In this document: piece after piece, positions 1 through 7,824 of the stretch
Position numbering within the stretch: position 1 is the stretch's first letter
Layout: each line of letters opens with the position of its first letter
NCBI GenBank assembly: GCA_029310945.1
Contig: JARJFC010000046.1
Location: forward strand, 1 to 27,655
Length of the DNA stretch: 27,655 bases
Source: Leptospira sp. 96542
Lineage (GTDB): Bacteria; Spirochaetota; Leptospiria; Leptospirales; Leptospiraceae
Direction of reading: 5' to 3'
Position numbers and translations under genes: made by a program
The notes under the pieces: model-generated
The model's database searches: none
Told to the model about the DNA's origin: nothing
The model's input: only the letters and a program-made list of their open reading frames with translations

Positions 1-831
1 GAAGAAACGTATAACGAGTCAGATTTTTATGGAGTGGAAATTGCACGAAAACTTTTCCAAATTTGTGAACAAAGAAAAGAAAATGGAGATTTCGATCAAA
101 ACAATGTGTTTTTTCTTCGCAAAAATGCTGTTAGTGGTTTGGTATTTCCGCGAAACTCAATTAACACCATCCACACATCTTCCTTAACTCATGAAATTGC
201 TTCGTATGGTGATATTGCAAAATTAAAGGCTTTCATTCAAAATCGATTTGAAGAACTAACCATGGGTGGTGTTTGGATCAACCGTGATGTTGTAGGACCA
301 AAAAATAAAGAAGAAATTGTGTATGTGCAGTTAAATGATTCAGACGGAGAGAAGGATAAAAGTTCGCATTTGCAACTAAACGAAGAATTAACCAAAGAAG
401 AAAAACAAAAATACTTGGACTCACTATCAACCTATGAAAGGTTTTTTGTTTTTCAAAAAGAATTCAGAAGGCATGTTTCATACTCTCTCTGGTTTGAAAG
501 ATTAGAAATTGAAGGTTTAAATTTTTTAAAAATGAAACTGGGGGACATCTGTGAGTATCTTTCTAAAAAAGATTATACAGACAATTGGGACAGCGAAATG
601 TATGAATCTTTCTGTTTTTGGTCATTCGATGATTGGCTGGAAAATGTAAAGGATATCGGCTTTAAGATACATTCAAAATCCACCGATTACACAAATGATT
701 GGCTCATTAAACACAGATACGATGGTAAGGTAAAAATATTTACAACAACTAAGAATAACCCAAATAAAATCTCCGATTTATTACCGACGGATTGGCCAGT
801 CACTCATATGTTGCTCATTGCAAATAAATAG
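1..831 (+). CDS. SAM-dependent methyltransferase, 3' part (5' end outside window)
   Basis: The reading frame is open from base 1, so this is the C-terminal part of a longer protein. The GTG at 34 is internal (sequence reads DFYGVEIA through it). The order of elements fits a class I methyltransferase: an acidic-strand segment YGVEIA, a segment around residue 45 (RNSINTIHTSSLTHEI) like the strand-4 region of methyltransferases, then GGVWINRDVVGP, which resembles a post-motif loop. A helical insert follows and the C-terminus ends in alternating beta strands (LPTDWPVTHMLLIANK). The glycine-rich SAM loop would lie upstream and is not visible. The gene ends 2 bp from a convergent lipoprotein gene. 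The family call is inference from motif order; the substrate is unknown. Confidence 0.65.
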   Translation, partial: EETYNESDFYGVEIARKLFQICEQRKENGDFDQNNVFFLRKNAVSGLVFPRNSINTIHTSSLTHEIASYGDIAKLKAFIQNRFEELTMGGVWINRDVVGPKNKEEIVYVQLNDSDGEKDKSSHLQLNEELTKEEKQKYLDSLSTYERFFVFQKEFRRHVSYSLWFERLEIEGLNFLKMKLGDICEYLSKKDYTDNWDSEMYESFCFWSFDDWLENVKDIGFKIHSKSTDYTNDWLIKHRYDGKVKIFTTTKNNPNKISDLLPTDWPVTHMLLIANK

Positions 832-833
832 TT

Positions 834-1199
834 TTATTCATTATTCACTGCTTCTTTTTGTCCTGGTTCTGGTAAAGTTTCTTTGATTCCACAATCGTTT
901 GTTTTCCATTCACTCAATATTTTATCTGATTTCTCTTTGTATTTGTACTGGAGGTAAGGAGTGCTTAGAATCGGTAATAAAAATATTGGATGAATGTAGG
1001 CAGTCGAAAATGAAATAAAAATGATGGTTCCGTTGGTAAGAGAAGCTTCATTATAAACCTCAGTGATTTCTCTTTTTGTATGAAAAAAATTAACCACGCA
1101 GTTATCAGAATCATTTGCTGGTCGAACTGGGACCCAAATACAACCTGGAATAAAAATGCAAAGAAAAATTAAAGTGCAGAGTTGATAGATTCTGTGCAT
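834..1199 (-). CDS. small lipoprotein, unknown function
   Basis: This 121-residue protein has a short basic start, a hydrophobic stretch and a lipobox-like FIPGC with Cys20, so it is predicted to be lipid-anchored. The mature part has a hydrophobic segment (about residues 58-82, TIIFISFS...IFLLPIL) that may be a membrane hairpin, followed by a charged tail. It is the last gene of a minus-strand operon and overlaps the upstream lipoprotein gene by 31 bp, which suggests translational coupling. I recognise no family. Two adjacent lipoproteins overlapping this way probably act together, but that is inference. Confidence 0.75.
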   Translation of the reverse strand: MHRIYQLCTLIFLCIFIPGCIWVPVRPANDSDNCVVNFFHTKREITEVYNEASLTNGTIIFISFSTAYIHPIFLLPILSTPYLQYKYKEKSDKILSEWKTNDCGIKETLPEPGQKEAVNNE

Positions 1200-1756
1200 G
1201 ATTCTAACATTTCCAAATTAATTTCTTCAATCATTCTTTCAAATTCTCTTGTTTTGAAAAAGCCATATAATAATACATTGGTGGTTTTTTCTTTTTTGAT
1301 TGAATTTTCTTTTATAAGGTTATCTTTTTTGTAAAGTTTATACTTTAATTCAACTTCGTATTTTCCAAAACGATATTGAAAGGGCCATAAAATTGTAAAT
1401 GGATAAATCACTGGCCACGTCACCCACCAGTTATAGTGGTCTTCAAAATAGGGTCGAAGTTCAACGTCCAACAAGTAATAATCACCAACTGGTGGTTTGT
1501 CGTTGTCTGATAGAATATTGGAAAAAATGCGATTGGATTGTAAGTTTTTTTTCAATGCGATACGCCATGCATCTTGATACAACCCTCTATCGGCAGACAT
1601 GATTTCAAATTTACCTAAAATGAAAGGAAGATCCGATTTAGTTTTGAGCGTTGTTATAATTGTAGAAGGCGCAGGAATTTGGCGGAGGTCAACCGTGCAT
1701 TGTAGTGAAAATAATATTATAATTAAGGAAAAGATTTTTATTTTTGCCACGGACAA
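1169..1756 (-). CDS. lipoprotein, related to the N-terminal half of the CsgG-like lipoprotein at 8428-9579
   Basis: This 195-residue lipoprotein has a signal peptide ending FSLQC (Cys20). The start is TTG at 1756, three bases after the upstream stop; a GTG at 1750 is an alternative, and neither has a clear ribosome binding site. The middle contains a Trp/Pro/Phe-rich hydrophobic hairpin (WWVTWPVIYPFTILWPFQ) followed by FGKYEVEL. The pattern LP...F, then a helix, then W...P...R.(Y/F)G..E.E....N.L.K also occurs in the N-terminal half of the lipoprotein at 8428-9579, so the two appear to share a domain. The function is unknown; the hairpin suggests insertion in or against a membrane. Confidence 0.75.
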   Translation of the reverse strand: MSVAKIKIFSLIIILFSLQCTVDLRQIPAPSTIITTLKTKSDLPFILGKFEIMSADRGLYQDAWRIALKKNLQSNRIFSNILSDNDKPPVGDYYLLDVELRPYFEDHYNWWVTWPVIYPFTILWPFQYRFGKYEVELKYKLYKKDNLIKENSIKKEKTTNVLLYGFFKTREFERMIEEINLEMLESCTESINSAL

Positions 1757-1759
1757 ATC

Positions 1760-2431
1760 TTAGGAAGTACCAGTTAATTGATCTATCAATTTTTCTCTAA
1801 ATTCTCTGGCTGCCTTCGTTTTTTCTAATATTGGCGATATACTTTGTTTAGTCCATGAAGAAGGGTTTCCCGACTTCATAGGCGGTTCAGGATCATATTC
1901 AATCCACAATTCTAATTCTTTTGCATACGTTTCACCTTTCAGTTGTTTTACCAAAGTCAAGGCAAAATCTATACCCGATGTGACACCTGCACCAGTGATA
2001 CAATTGCCATCAACAACAACTCTTTCTTTTGTGGGGATACTTCCGAATTTGGCAAGTAGGTCTAGTGATCGCCAATGTGAGGTTGCCTTTTTATTTTTAA
2101 GTAAACCAGCACAGGCAAGAATTAAAGATCCAGTACAAACAGATGTTATATATTTTGATGATTTTGCCAATCGAAAGATTTCTTCTATAAATTTGGAATT
2201 TTGCATCACATCATTCACTCCAAATCCTCCTGGAACGAAAAAAATATCTAAATCATTCATCTCGCTTAATTGGAATTCAATGTGTACTTTTAGCCCACCA
2301 TGGCAGGTGATGTTTCCTTTTCTGAAACCTATGGGAAATACTTCCCAACCATCTACTTGTTGAAAAACCTCATATGGTCCTATAAAATCTAAAATTGTAA
2401 CTCCGTCAAATAACACCATTCCAATCTTCAT
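1760..2431 (-). CDS. DJ-1/PfpI family protein, isonitrile hydratase-like
   Basis: This 223-residue protein covers a full DJ-1/PfpI domain. It has an N-terminal strand then FDGVTILDFIGPYEVF, the PGGFG loop near residue 68, and the nucleophile elbow SVCTGS with Cys99-Thr100. Asp15 and Cys99-Thr100 match the catalytic Asp and Cys-Thr of InhA isonitrile hydratase, so this subgroup fits better than the PfpI protease or GATase1-AraC types (no AraC domain is present). The start ATG has an AGGTGA ribosome binding site about 5 bases upstream. It lies in an operon, 3 bp from the FAD dehydrogenase gene upstream and 3 bp from a lipoprotein gene downstream. The natural substrate is not certain; thiol-stress or glyoxal-type roles are also known in this superfamily. 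Confidence 0.85.
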   Translation of the reverse strand: MKIGMVLFDGVTILDFIGPYEVFQQVDGWEVFPIGFRKGNITCHGGLKVHIEFQLSEMNDLDIFFVPGGFGVNDVMQNSKFIEEIFRLAKSSKYITSVCTGSLILACAGLLKNKKATSHWRSLDLLAKFGSIPTKERVVVDGNCITGAGVTSGIDFALTLVKQLKGETYAKELELWIEYDPEPPMKSGNPSSWTKQSISPILEKTKAAREFREKLIDQLTGTS

Positions 2432-2434
2432 AAA

Positions 2435-4003
2435 TCACCTATCACTTGTCATTTTGCCTAAAATTGCGGCTTCGGCGCATTTTATGCCATCAATCGCAGC
2501 AGAGACAATTCCTCCTGCATAACCTGCTCCTTCTCCACAAGGATAGAGACCTTCGATGCGGATATGTTGTAAACTATCGGAATGTCTTGGGATTTGTATG
2601 GGAGAGGAAGTTCTTGTTTCAGGAGCATGAACAACAGCCTCATTTGTTAAATAACCTTTCATAGAACTTTCAAATTCTTTAAATCCTTCCTGTAATGATT
2701 TATAAATTAGATTAGGAAATATTTCAGAAAGCTCTGTATTAAATAATCCTGGTGTATAGGAAGTTTTTGGTAAATCGGTAGAAATTTTTCCATTCACAAA
2801 ATCCACCAAACGCTGAGCAGGTGCTTTTTGTGAATTTCCGTTTAGTGCATAAGCTTTCTGCTCAATTGATTTTTGGAATTCTAAGGCTGCAAAAACTCCA
2901 AATTTTTGGAATGGCTTTAGATCATTTAACCTTAGTTCAACTACAATTCCTGAATTTGCCGTAGGTCTCGACCTCTCCGCACTTGACCAACCATTTGTTA
3001 CCACTTCACCTGGTGCTGTGGCACAAGGTGCAATGACACCACCTGGGCACATACAGAAAGAATAAACTCCTCTACCAGAAACTTGTTTTACAACTGAGTA
3101 TTCAGAGGCAGGTAAAAATGGACTTCTTGTTTGGCAGTGGTATTGAATGGAGTCAATGAGTGATTGTGGGTGTTCTACTCTAACACCCATTGCCAATGGT
3201 TTAGGTAAGATTTCGATTTTGTGTTTGTCTAATATATAAAAAATTTCTCTACCAGAATGTCCTGTAGCAAGAATGACTTTGCTAGCTTTAAAAACATTAT
3301 GCGACTTTGTTTTAACTCCAATAATTTTATTTCCGTTCAGCAAAATATCTTCGACTCTCGTTGAAAAATGGATTTCACCACCAGAAGCTAAAATACACTC
3401 TCTGATATGTTGAATGATACGCGGTAGCTTGTTTGTTCCTATATGAGGATGTGCATCAACTAGTATTTGTTTTGTGGCTCCAAAACCCACTAAATATTCT
3501 AAAACTTTACGAACATTTCCTCTTTTTTTAGATCTTGTATATAATTTTCCGTCAGAATATGTTCCTGCACCACCTTCCCCAAAACAGTAGTTTGAGTCTT
3601 CATTGACTGTATGGTGAACATTTATAGCTCTTAAATCGGAAACACGATCTTTTACATTTTTGCCACGCTCCAAAATAATTGGTTTTTTACCTAATTCCAA
3701 CACTCGCAAAGCAGCAAATAATCCTGCCGGTCCAGCTCCGATGATAATTACTGGTTCTTGTAGAGCCACGTTTGGAAAGTTTGGCAGGTCAAAGGTTTCT
3801 TCTATAAAATTTTCGTTGATAAAAACATCTAACTTCTGTTGGATGTAGATTGTTTTTTGCCGTGCATCTATTGACTTTGAACGTATTTCTATATGCCATA
3901 TATCTGAAATAGGAATTGAATGTGTTTTTGATACATATTCGCGTAATTTGATTTTATCTGCCGCAACCTCGGGTAAGGTTCGAACATTCAGGTCTAATTT
4001 CAA
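2435..4003 (-). CDS. FAD-dependent dehydrogenase/oxidoreductase (COG2509 type)
   Basis: This 522-residue protein has an N-terminal alpha/beta domain of about 80 residues, including the SIDAR segment typical of this group. The Rossmann FAD motif IIGAGPAG is at residues 87-94, with the acidic ribose-binding position in ILERG (Glu112). A second set of motifs (CFGEGGAGTYSDGKL, residues about 138-152) and a C-terminal FAD-contacting GLYPCGEGAGYAGGI complete the fold. These features match the uncharacterised FAD-dependent dehydrogenases of COG2509. The start is TTG at 4003, with AAGGA about 12 bases upstream inside the end of the preceding gene; no better in-frame start is visible. The gene sits in the middle of a tight minus-strand operon with a DJ-1 family protein, so a role in small-molecule redox chemistry is plausible. 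The substrate is unknown. Confidence 0.88.
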   Translation of the reverse strand: MKLDLNVRTLPEVAADKIKLREYVSKTHSIPISDIWHIEIRSKSIDARQKTIYIQQKLDVFINENFIEETFDLPNFPNVALQEPVIIIGAGPAGLFAALRVLELGKKPIILERGKNVKDRVSDLRAINVHHTVNEDSNYCFGEGGAGTYSDGKLYTRSKKRGNVRKVLEYLVGFGATKQILVDAHPHIGTNKLPRIIQHIRECILASGGEIHFSTRVEDILLNGNKIIGVKTKSHNVFKASKVILATGHSGREIFYILDKHKIEILPKPLAMGVRVEHPQSLIDSIQYHCQTRSPFLPASEYSVVKQVSGRGVYSFCMCPGGVIAPCATAPGEVVTNGWSSAERSRPTANSGIVVELRLNDLKPFQKFGVFAALEFQKSIEQKAYALNGNSQKAPAQRLVDFVNGKISTDLPKTSYTPGLFNTELSEIFPNLIYKSLQEGFKEFESSMKGYLTNEAVVHAPETRTSSPIQIPRHSDSLQHIRIEGLYPCGEGAGYAGGIVSAAIDGIKCAEAAILGKMTSDR

Positions 4004-4008
4004 ATTAT

Positions 4009-4626
4009 TTATAATTCCTTGTTTTTAAGTAGCATGATACCGATGGACAAGCTGGCAAAGGTCAACATAAACAAACCTAGGGTACGAATTGGAATTAGAA
4101 TGCCATTTGCGAATAATAAAACTCCAAGAAATAGTGTTATACGAACGCCAGCGTTGAAAAACATTCTTCGGCTCATTTCTAAATATGTTAAAAAATAACC
4201 AAGACCCAAAAGAACCCCAGATGTTATAATGGGAACCACAACCAAAAGATTTCCAACAACAAGTTCGCCACCTAGTTCAACAAGTGTTGGATTTGTTTTT
4301 GCAATGATTGGCCAAACGAAAGTCTGGCAAAATTGAATGGCAAAAAACAAATTAATGCCTATCATGCCAAAATAGAAACCAAGTCGAGATACGATGTTTG
4401 AAATGGGAAGAATGCAATGATACAAACCGATGTAGGCGAATGGCCAAACCATCGCACCAAAAAGCCCTATGAGATTGATGATTACCCAGTTAGGTGAAAG
4501 TATTAACTTTGAAAAACTGAAATTGTCTGTGCTGGTCGGCAGAAAGAATCCCATTGAGATCCACCAAATGAATAACAAACTGACCGCGATGATGCTTAAT
4601 ATTCCTGCCGTTTTACTTCCTATCAT
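4009..4626 (-). CDS. multi-pass membrane protein, unknown function
   Basis: This 205-residue protein has about six hydrophobic helices: roughly residues 8-28, 46-70, 83-103, 123-147, 157-175 and 180-198. Charged residues are few and sit mainly in the short loops. ATG at 4626 is preceded by GAGG at a suitable distance, so the start is well supported. It is the first gene of the operon that continues through the FAD dehydrogenase (5 bp gap), the DJ-1 protein and the two lipoproteins. The topology resembles small membrane proteins of the DUF4386 type, but I see no diagnostic motif and do not assign a family. Confidence 0.75.
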   Translation of the reverse strand: MIGSKTAGILSIIAVSLLFIWWISMGFFLPTSTDNFSFSKLILSPNWVIINLIGLFGAMVWPFAYIGLYHCILPISNIVSRLGFYFGMIGINLFFAIQFCQTFVWPIIAKTNPTLVELGGELVVGNLLVVVPIITSGVLLGLGYFLTYLEMSRRMFFNAGVRITLFLGVLLFANGILIPIRTLGLFMLTFASLSIGIMLLKNKEL

Positions 4627-4682
4627 TTGAACCTCAGTTTATTTCCCAATTGAATTGACTTTTACAAATTGTTTTTGAAATT

Positions 4683-5294
4683 TTATTTATCCAAGTTTAG
4701 TCTCATCAATCGGGCAATTGATTTTTCATTTTCGGAATCAATTTTTTCCAATTCTTCGATCACTTTGATTTGCCTTAACCTAGAATGGTTCTGACTTAGT
4801 TTCTCCTTACCTTCAACTTTTTGAATTTGAATTTCGAATGTTGTAATACCTTTCATTAAATTTTGTATATAATTTTGGTCTATATTATCTAAATTTAGTT
4901 TTGAATTTGGGTTTTCAAAATTTTGAATCATATTTGTTAATGAATTTTTTATCCTGAATGGATCTGTGATTGTTCGATAACTTCCTGTTATATGGGCAGC
5001 AATATAATTCCAAGTAGGAACGGATTTTTCTGTCTCATACCAACTTGAAGATATATAACAATGAGGGCCAGAAAATATACATAAGACTATTTCACCATCT
5101 TTTAAATTTGTTTGTGGGTTTTGTTTTGCCATATGTCCGATGAGAAATTTTTTGTCTTCACTCAGGAGGAGTGGTAAATGTGTAGTGCGGAATTCGTTAT
5201 GATGTGTAGAAACCATCGCAGCAAACGGATGGTTTGTTATGATTTCGAAAACGGATTCTTCGGATTTTGGTAAAAATGGTTCAGGTGTGTACAT
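4683..5294 (-). CDS. PaiB-type FMN-binding protein (putative negative transcriptional regulator)
   Basis: This 203-residue protein has the usual length and conserved blocks of the PaiB family. These are HPFAAMVST (22-30), THLPLLL (38-44), GHMAKQNPQ (53-61), FSGPHCYISSSWY (74-86) and PTWNY followed by HITG (93-104). The fold is a split-barrel flavin-binding domain. In Bacillus, PaiB is linked to repression of sporulation and degradative enzyme genes, and related proteins are often annotated as transcriptional regulators. Direct DNA binding is not evident from the sequence. The start ATG has an AGGTAA site 6 bases upstream. It is divergent from the alpha/beta hydrolase at 5531 across a 236-bp gap that contains a perfect palindrome. 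Confidence 0.88.
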   Translation of the reverse strand: MYTPEPFLPKSEESVFEIITNHPFAAMVSTHHNEFRTTHLPLLLSEDKKFLIGHMAKQNPQTNLKDGEIVLCIFSGPHCYISSSWYETEKSVPTWNYIAAHITGSYRTITDPFRIKNSLTNMIQNFENPNSKLNLDNIDQNYIQNLMKGITTFEIQIQKVEGKEKLSQNHSRLRQIKVIEELEKIDSENEKSIARLMRLNLDK

Positions 5295-5449
5295 TGTTTG
5301 TTACCTAACGGTACAATTTAATTATAAATGACATAAGGATTGTGTCATCGATTTCTATAAAGTAAAAGTTAGTCAAATTTGAGATCAAATTGATTCCGAA
5401 CAAAAATTGTTTTGATACATTCTTTGCGTACTAGAACGAAATGTAGGGA

Positions 5450-5466
5450 GATTTACTTGGTAAATC
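5450..5466. promoter_or_regulatory. perfect inverted repeat, candidate operator between divergent genes
   Basis: GATTTAC, TTG, GTAAATC is a perfect 7-bp inverted repeat with a 3-base centre in the space between the PaiB-like gene and the alpha/beta hydrolase gene. It is followed by no T-run, so it does not look like a terminator. A second, weaker inverted repeat (TGACA...TGTCA, about 5329-5347) lies closer to the PaiB start. The binding protein is unknown. Confidence 0.3.
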
Positions 5467-5530
5467 CAGCTATCCTTTTTTCTATATACGAAAGTACAAT
5501 TAGTAACCCCTAAATATCGTCTAATATACA

Positions 5531-6247
5531 ATGAAACTTGCAGATCGAAATCAAATACAAGTGCCAAAACAATACCAGATTGCTTTGGAAGTAATGGGAG
5601 TTTTGGATGTTGCCAAGTTATTATACCAGATCCCTAATTTTTCGGATCACCCAAAAGGTAATGGAGAACCCATTATTGTTTTACCAGGTTTCGCAACCAA
5701 CGATCATGTAACTTATCCTATGCGGAAATATTTGGAATTCCTAGGATACCGAGCAGAAGGTTGGGATCTTGGTTATAATCATGGGATTGTTCCTAAATTA
5801 TTGGAAGAATTCCAAATTCGATTGGAAAGGACATACCAAAAATATGGAAGGAAAGTGAATTTGATTGGCTGGAGTTTAGGCGGTTACATTGCGCGTGAAT
5901 CAGCACGAGACAACCAAGATAAAATTTCAAAAGTAATCTCCATTGGCTCACCCTTGATTGGGGGGCCGAAATATACTTCTATTGCAAATTATTACGCCAA
6001 AAAACAAAATATGAATTTAGATGATGTTGAAAAAGAAGTGGATGAACGTTACAACAGGCCTTTAGAAATGCCCTTGCTTTCCATTTATTCTAAAAATGAT
6101 AACATTGTAAGTTGGGAATCGAGTATTGATCATTTTTCGCCAAACATAAAGCATGTGGAAGTGAATGCGACACATTTAGGTCTAATTCTAAATCCGGATG
6201 TGTATTTACAAATAGCACAGTTTCTACAAAATGTAAATACTGGTTAA
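5531..6247 (+). CDS. alpha/beta hydrolase (esterase/lipase-like)
   Basis: This 238-residue alpha/beta hydrolase contains an oxyanion-side strand and loop IIVLPGFATND (48-58), the nucleophile elbow GWSLGG with Ser115, an acid candidate Asp190 in YSKNDNIV, and the catalytic His215 in ATHLGL. These make a complete Ser-Asp-His triad in the normal order. No signal peptide is visible, so the enzyme is probably cytoplasmic. The start ATG is the first in frame and has no obvious ribosome binding site. It stands alone on the plus strand, divergent from the PaiB-like gene, with the ArsR gene 81 bp downstream. The substrate (a carboxylic ester or lipid) cannot be told from sequence. Confidence 0.85.
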   Translation: MKLADRNQIQVPKQYQIALEVMGVLDVAKLLYQIPNFSDHPKGNGEPIIVLPGFATNDHVTYPMRKYLEFLGYRAEGWDLGYNHGIVPKLLEEFQIRLERTYQKYGRKVNLIGWSLGGYIARESARDNQDKISKVISIGSPLIGGPKYTSIANYYAKKQNMNLDDVEKEVDERYNRPLEMPLLSIYSKNDNIVSWESSIDHFSPNIKHVEVNATHLGLILNPDVYLQIAQFLQNVNTG

Positions 6248-6278
6248 ATGAAATTGACAAACAAAGTAAGTAATTTTC

Positions 6279-6336
6279 TTGACAAAAAAATCCAAAGAGT
6301 TAAGTTAACCAAAGGGTTAAATAACTAAATGGTTAA
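6279..6336 (+). promoter_or_regulatory. promoter and palindromic operator of the ArsR-type gene
   Basis: TTGACA (6279-6284) matches the sigma70 -35 consensus and a weak -10, TAAGTT (6301-6306), follows with a 16-base spacer. A perfect inverted repeat TTAACC-aaag-GGTTAA (6305-6320) overlaps the -10, and a further GGTTAA half site (6331-6336) overlaps the start codon region. AAAGG in the centre of the palindrome is also the only ribosome-binding-like sequence before the ATG at 6329. This is the expected layout for autorepression by an ArsR-family protein; binding is inferred. Confidence 0.5.
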
Positions 6337-6730
6337 ACAAAAAGAGCGAGACTTAAAACTTGATGCTGTTTTTAGCGCTCTTTCCGACTCCACGAGACGT
6401 AAAATTTTAGAAGAACTCTCAAAGAAAGGTGAAACATCTGTTAGCGATCTTGCTATCCCTTTTTCCATGAGTTTGCCAGCCATTTCCAAACATTTGAAAG
6501 TTTTGGAAAAAGCTGGGCTCATTTCGCGAGGAAAAGAAGCACAGTGGCGCCCTTGTAAATTGGAAGTAAAACCTTTGGAACTTGCTGATCAATGGATATC
6601 TGAATATACCAAACAATGGAATGATCGTTTGGATCGATTAGAAACTTATTTGGAAGATTTACAAAATACCGATAAACAAACAAAAGTTAATTGGGGTTCT
6701 GATTTAAAATCGAAAAAGAAAGATACTTAG
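6329..6730 (+). CDS. ArsR-family winged-helix transcriptional repressor
   Basis: This 133-residue protein has a winged helix-turn-helix at about residues 12-80. FSALSDSTRRKIL is the classic first helix and SLPAISKHLKVLEKAGL (48-64) the recognition helix. No metal-binding Cys pair of the ArsR/SmtB kind is present (the only Cys is in the wing, RPCKLE), so it belongs to the metal-independent group often encoded beside SRPBCC proteins. No SRPBCC gene is adjacent here. The C-terminal helix ADQWISEYTKQWNDRLDRLE is likely for dimerisation. The stop overlaps the stop of the convergent GNAT gene by 4 bp. The palindrome at 6305-6320 suggests autoregulation. Confidence 0.88.
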   Translation: MVKQKERDLKLDAVFSALSDSTRRKILEELSKKGETSVSDLAIPFSMSLPAISKHLKVLEKAGLISRGKEAQWRPCKLEVKPLELADQWISEYTKQWNDRLDRLETYLEDLQNTDKQTKVNWGSDLKSKKKDT

Positions 6731-7170
6731 CTTTTTGACCAAAAAAATGTAATGAAATCTTCTTCTTTGTGAAAATTCTCCGACTTGTATAAACTTTGTG
6801 CAGGGTCATTGTCTTTCGCTGTGCTCAATTCAAGCCCTTTCCCATCCATAAACCTTACGTATTCCTTTGCCTCGGCAATGAGTTGTTTGGCGATATGTTT
6901 TTTGCGGTGCTCGGGTCTTACGAAAAGATCATTTAGAATGTATGACCGTTTCATCGATATGGAAGAAAAAACAGGGTATAGGTGAGTAAACCCAAGAATT
7001 CGGTCACCTTCCTCGCATATAAAAAATATGGATTGTAAATGTTCAAATCGATTGCGTAAAAACAATTTAGCACTTGTTATGTCTGAATTTTGTTTGTAAA
7101 ACTGTCTATATTCGTCGAATATAATTGAAATTGCTTCTAAATCTTTAAAATTTGCTTGTCTAATTTTCAT
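6727..7170 (-). CDS. GNAT family N-acetyltransferase
   Basis: This 147-residue protein covers one GNAT domain. It starts MKIRQANFKDLEAI, has an acceptor-side strand RILGFTHLYPVF, and motif A YILNDLFVRPEHRKKHIAKQLI (written here in two parts: YILNDLFVRPE and HRKKHIAKQLI). The acetyl-CoA pyrophosphate loop, normally R/Q-x-x-G-x-G/A, reads R-K-K-H-I-A, so the first Gly is replaced by His. The end has the usual ELSTAKDNDPAQSLYKSENF. The substrate is unknown. It is convergent with the ArsR gene, sharing four bases (TTAG) at the stops, and lies downstream of the DinB-like gene on the same strand. Confidence 0.83.
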   Translation of the reverse strand: MKIRQANFKDLEAISIIFDEYRQFYKQNSDITSAKLFLRNRFEHLQSIFFICEEGDRILGFTHLYPVFSSISMKRSYILNDLFVRPEHRKKHIAKQLIAEAKEYVRFMDGKGLELSTAKDNDPAQSLYKSENFHKEEDFITFFWSKS

Positions 7171-7183
7171 TTGTTGCCATTAA

Positions 7184-7198
7184 ACTCTTGTTAAGAGT
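7184..7198. repeat. short inverted repeat between DinB-like and GNAT genes
   Basis: ACTCTT-gtt-AAGAGT is a perfect 6-bp inverted repeat in the 48-bp gap upstream of the GNAT start. On the minus strand it is followed by only three T residues. It may be a weak terminator for the DinB-like gene or an operator for the GNAT gene; the sequence does not decide. Confidence 0.3.
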
Positions 7199-7218
7199 AA
7201 AGATAATTATTTTTCCTT

Positions 7219-7719
7219 TCATTTAGATTTAGTTTCCTGCAAAAAATAAACATAGTCTAGTTCTGGGCATTCATAACCTAAATTTGTGAGTGCAGCTGTG
7301 ATTTGTCCTCTGTGATGGGTTCGATGGTTTTGGACATGCTGGATTGTATGTGCAAATGGTAACTTTGCTTCAAACCCCCTCATCGTTTTGTATTCAAAAA
7401 TTTCGTTCCATCTTTCTTTTGGAACCTCCTTTAAAAAAATTTCCCATCGTTCAAAAATTTCGTAAATGAGTTGTTCCAGTTTTTTGCGGTCTGGTTCTAC
7501 TTCTTCTGCAAGGGATTTTGCGTTGTAAGCTGAACCAGAAAAACGTCCGAACCAAATCCTTTCGGCTACAAGCAAATGATTGAGAGTGCCATGAATGGAT
7601 AAAAAAAATAGACCACAATTTTTTTTGTAATCTTCCAAACTTACATCGTTTAAAGTTTTGAAGAGTCGTTTGGTTGCCCATAAATGGAATTGGTTTGTTT
7701 GTATAAAAAAGTTATTCAT
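7219..7719 (-). CDS. DinB-fold metal-binding protein
   Basis: This 166-residue protein, taken from ATG at 7719, is the usual length for a DinB/YfiT four-helix bundle. The first helix NQFHLWATKRLFKTL is typical. Metal ligands are suggested by His48 (GTLNHLL) and by His132 and His136 in NHRTHHRGQ, giving the family's three-histidine site. The C-terminus ELDYVYFLQE is also characteristic. A TTG at 7734 would add five residues, but DinB proteins normally start close to the first helix. Members of this family include damage-inducible proteins and bacillithiol or mycothiol transferases; the reaction here is unknown. It precedes a GNAT gene on the same strand. Confidence 0.85.
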   Translation of the reverse strand: MNNFFIQTNQFHLWATKRLFKTLNDVSLEDYKKNCGLFFLSIHGTLNHLLVAERIWFGRFSGSAYNAKSLAEEVEPDRKKLEQLIYEIFERWEIFLKEVPKERWNEIFEYKTMRGFEAKLPFAHTIQHVQNHRTHHRGQITAALTNLGYECPELDYVYFLQETKSK

Positions 7720-7824
7720 GATCAAGAATTTCAAAAATAGATTGAATTTTCATTCGTTTTATCCAATGTTGCCGGGTTAGGTTTTCCATCTCAAGGAAAA
7801 ATTGACAGATAGGAGAAGATATTA

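Noticed and set aside
34..36. GTG at 34 as the true start of the methyltransferase
   Set aside because: The frame is open to base 1 and the residues before it continue the family pattern, so the start lies outside the window.
5385..5567. A 60-codon minus-strand frame between the PaiB-like and hydrolase genes
   Set aside because: It overlaps the hydrolase start antisense, has no domain or ribosome site, and covers the likely promoter region.
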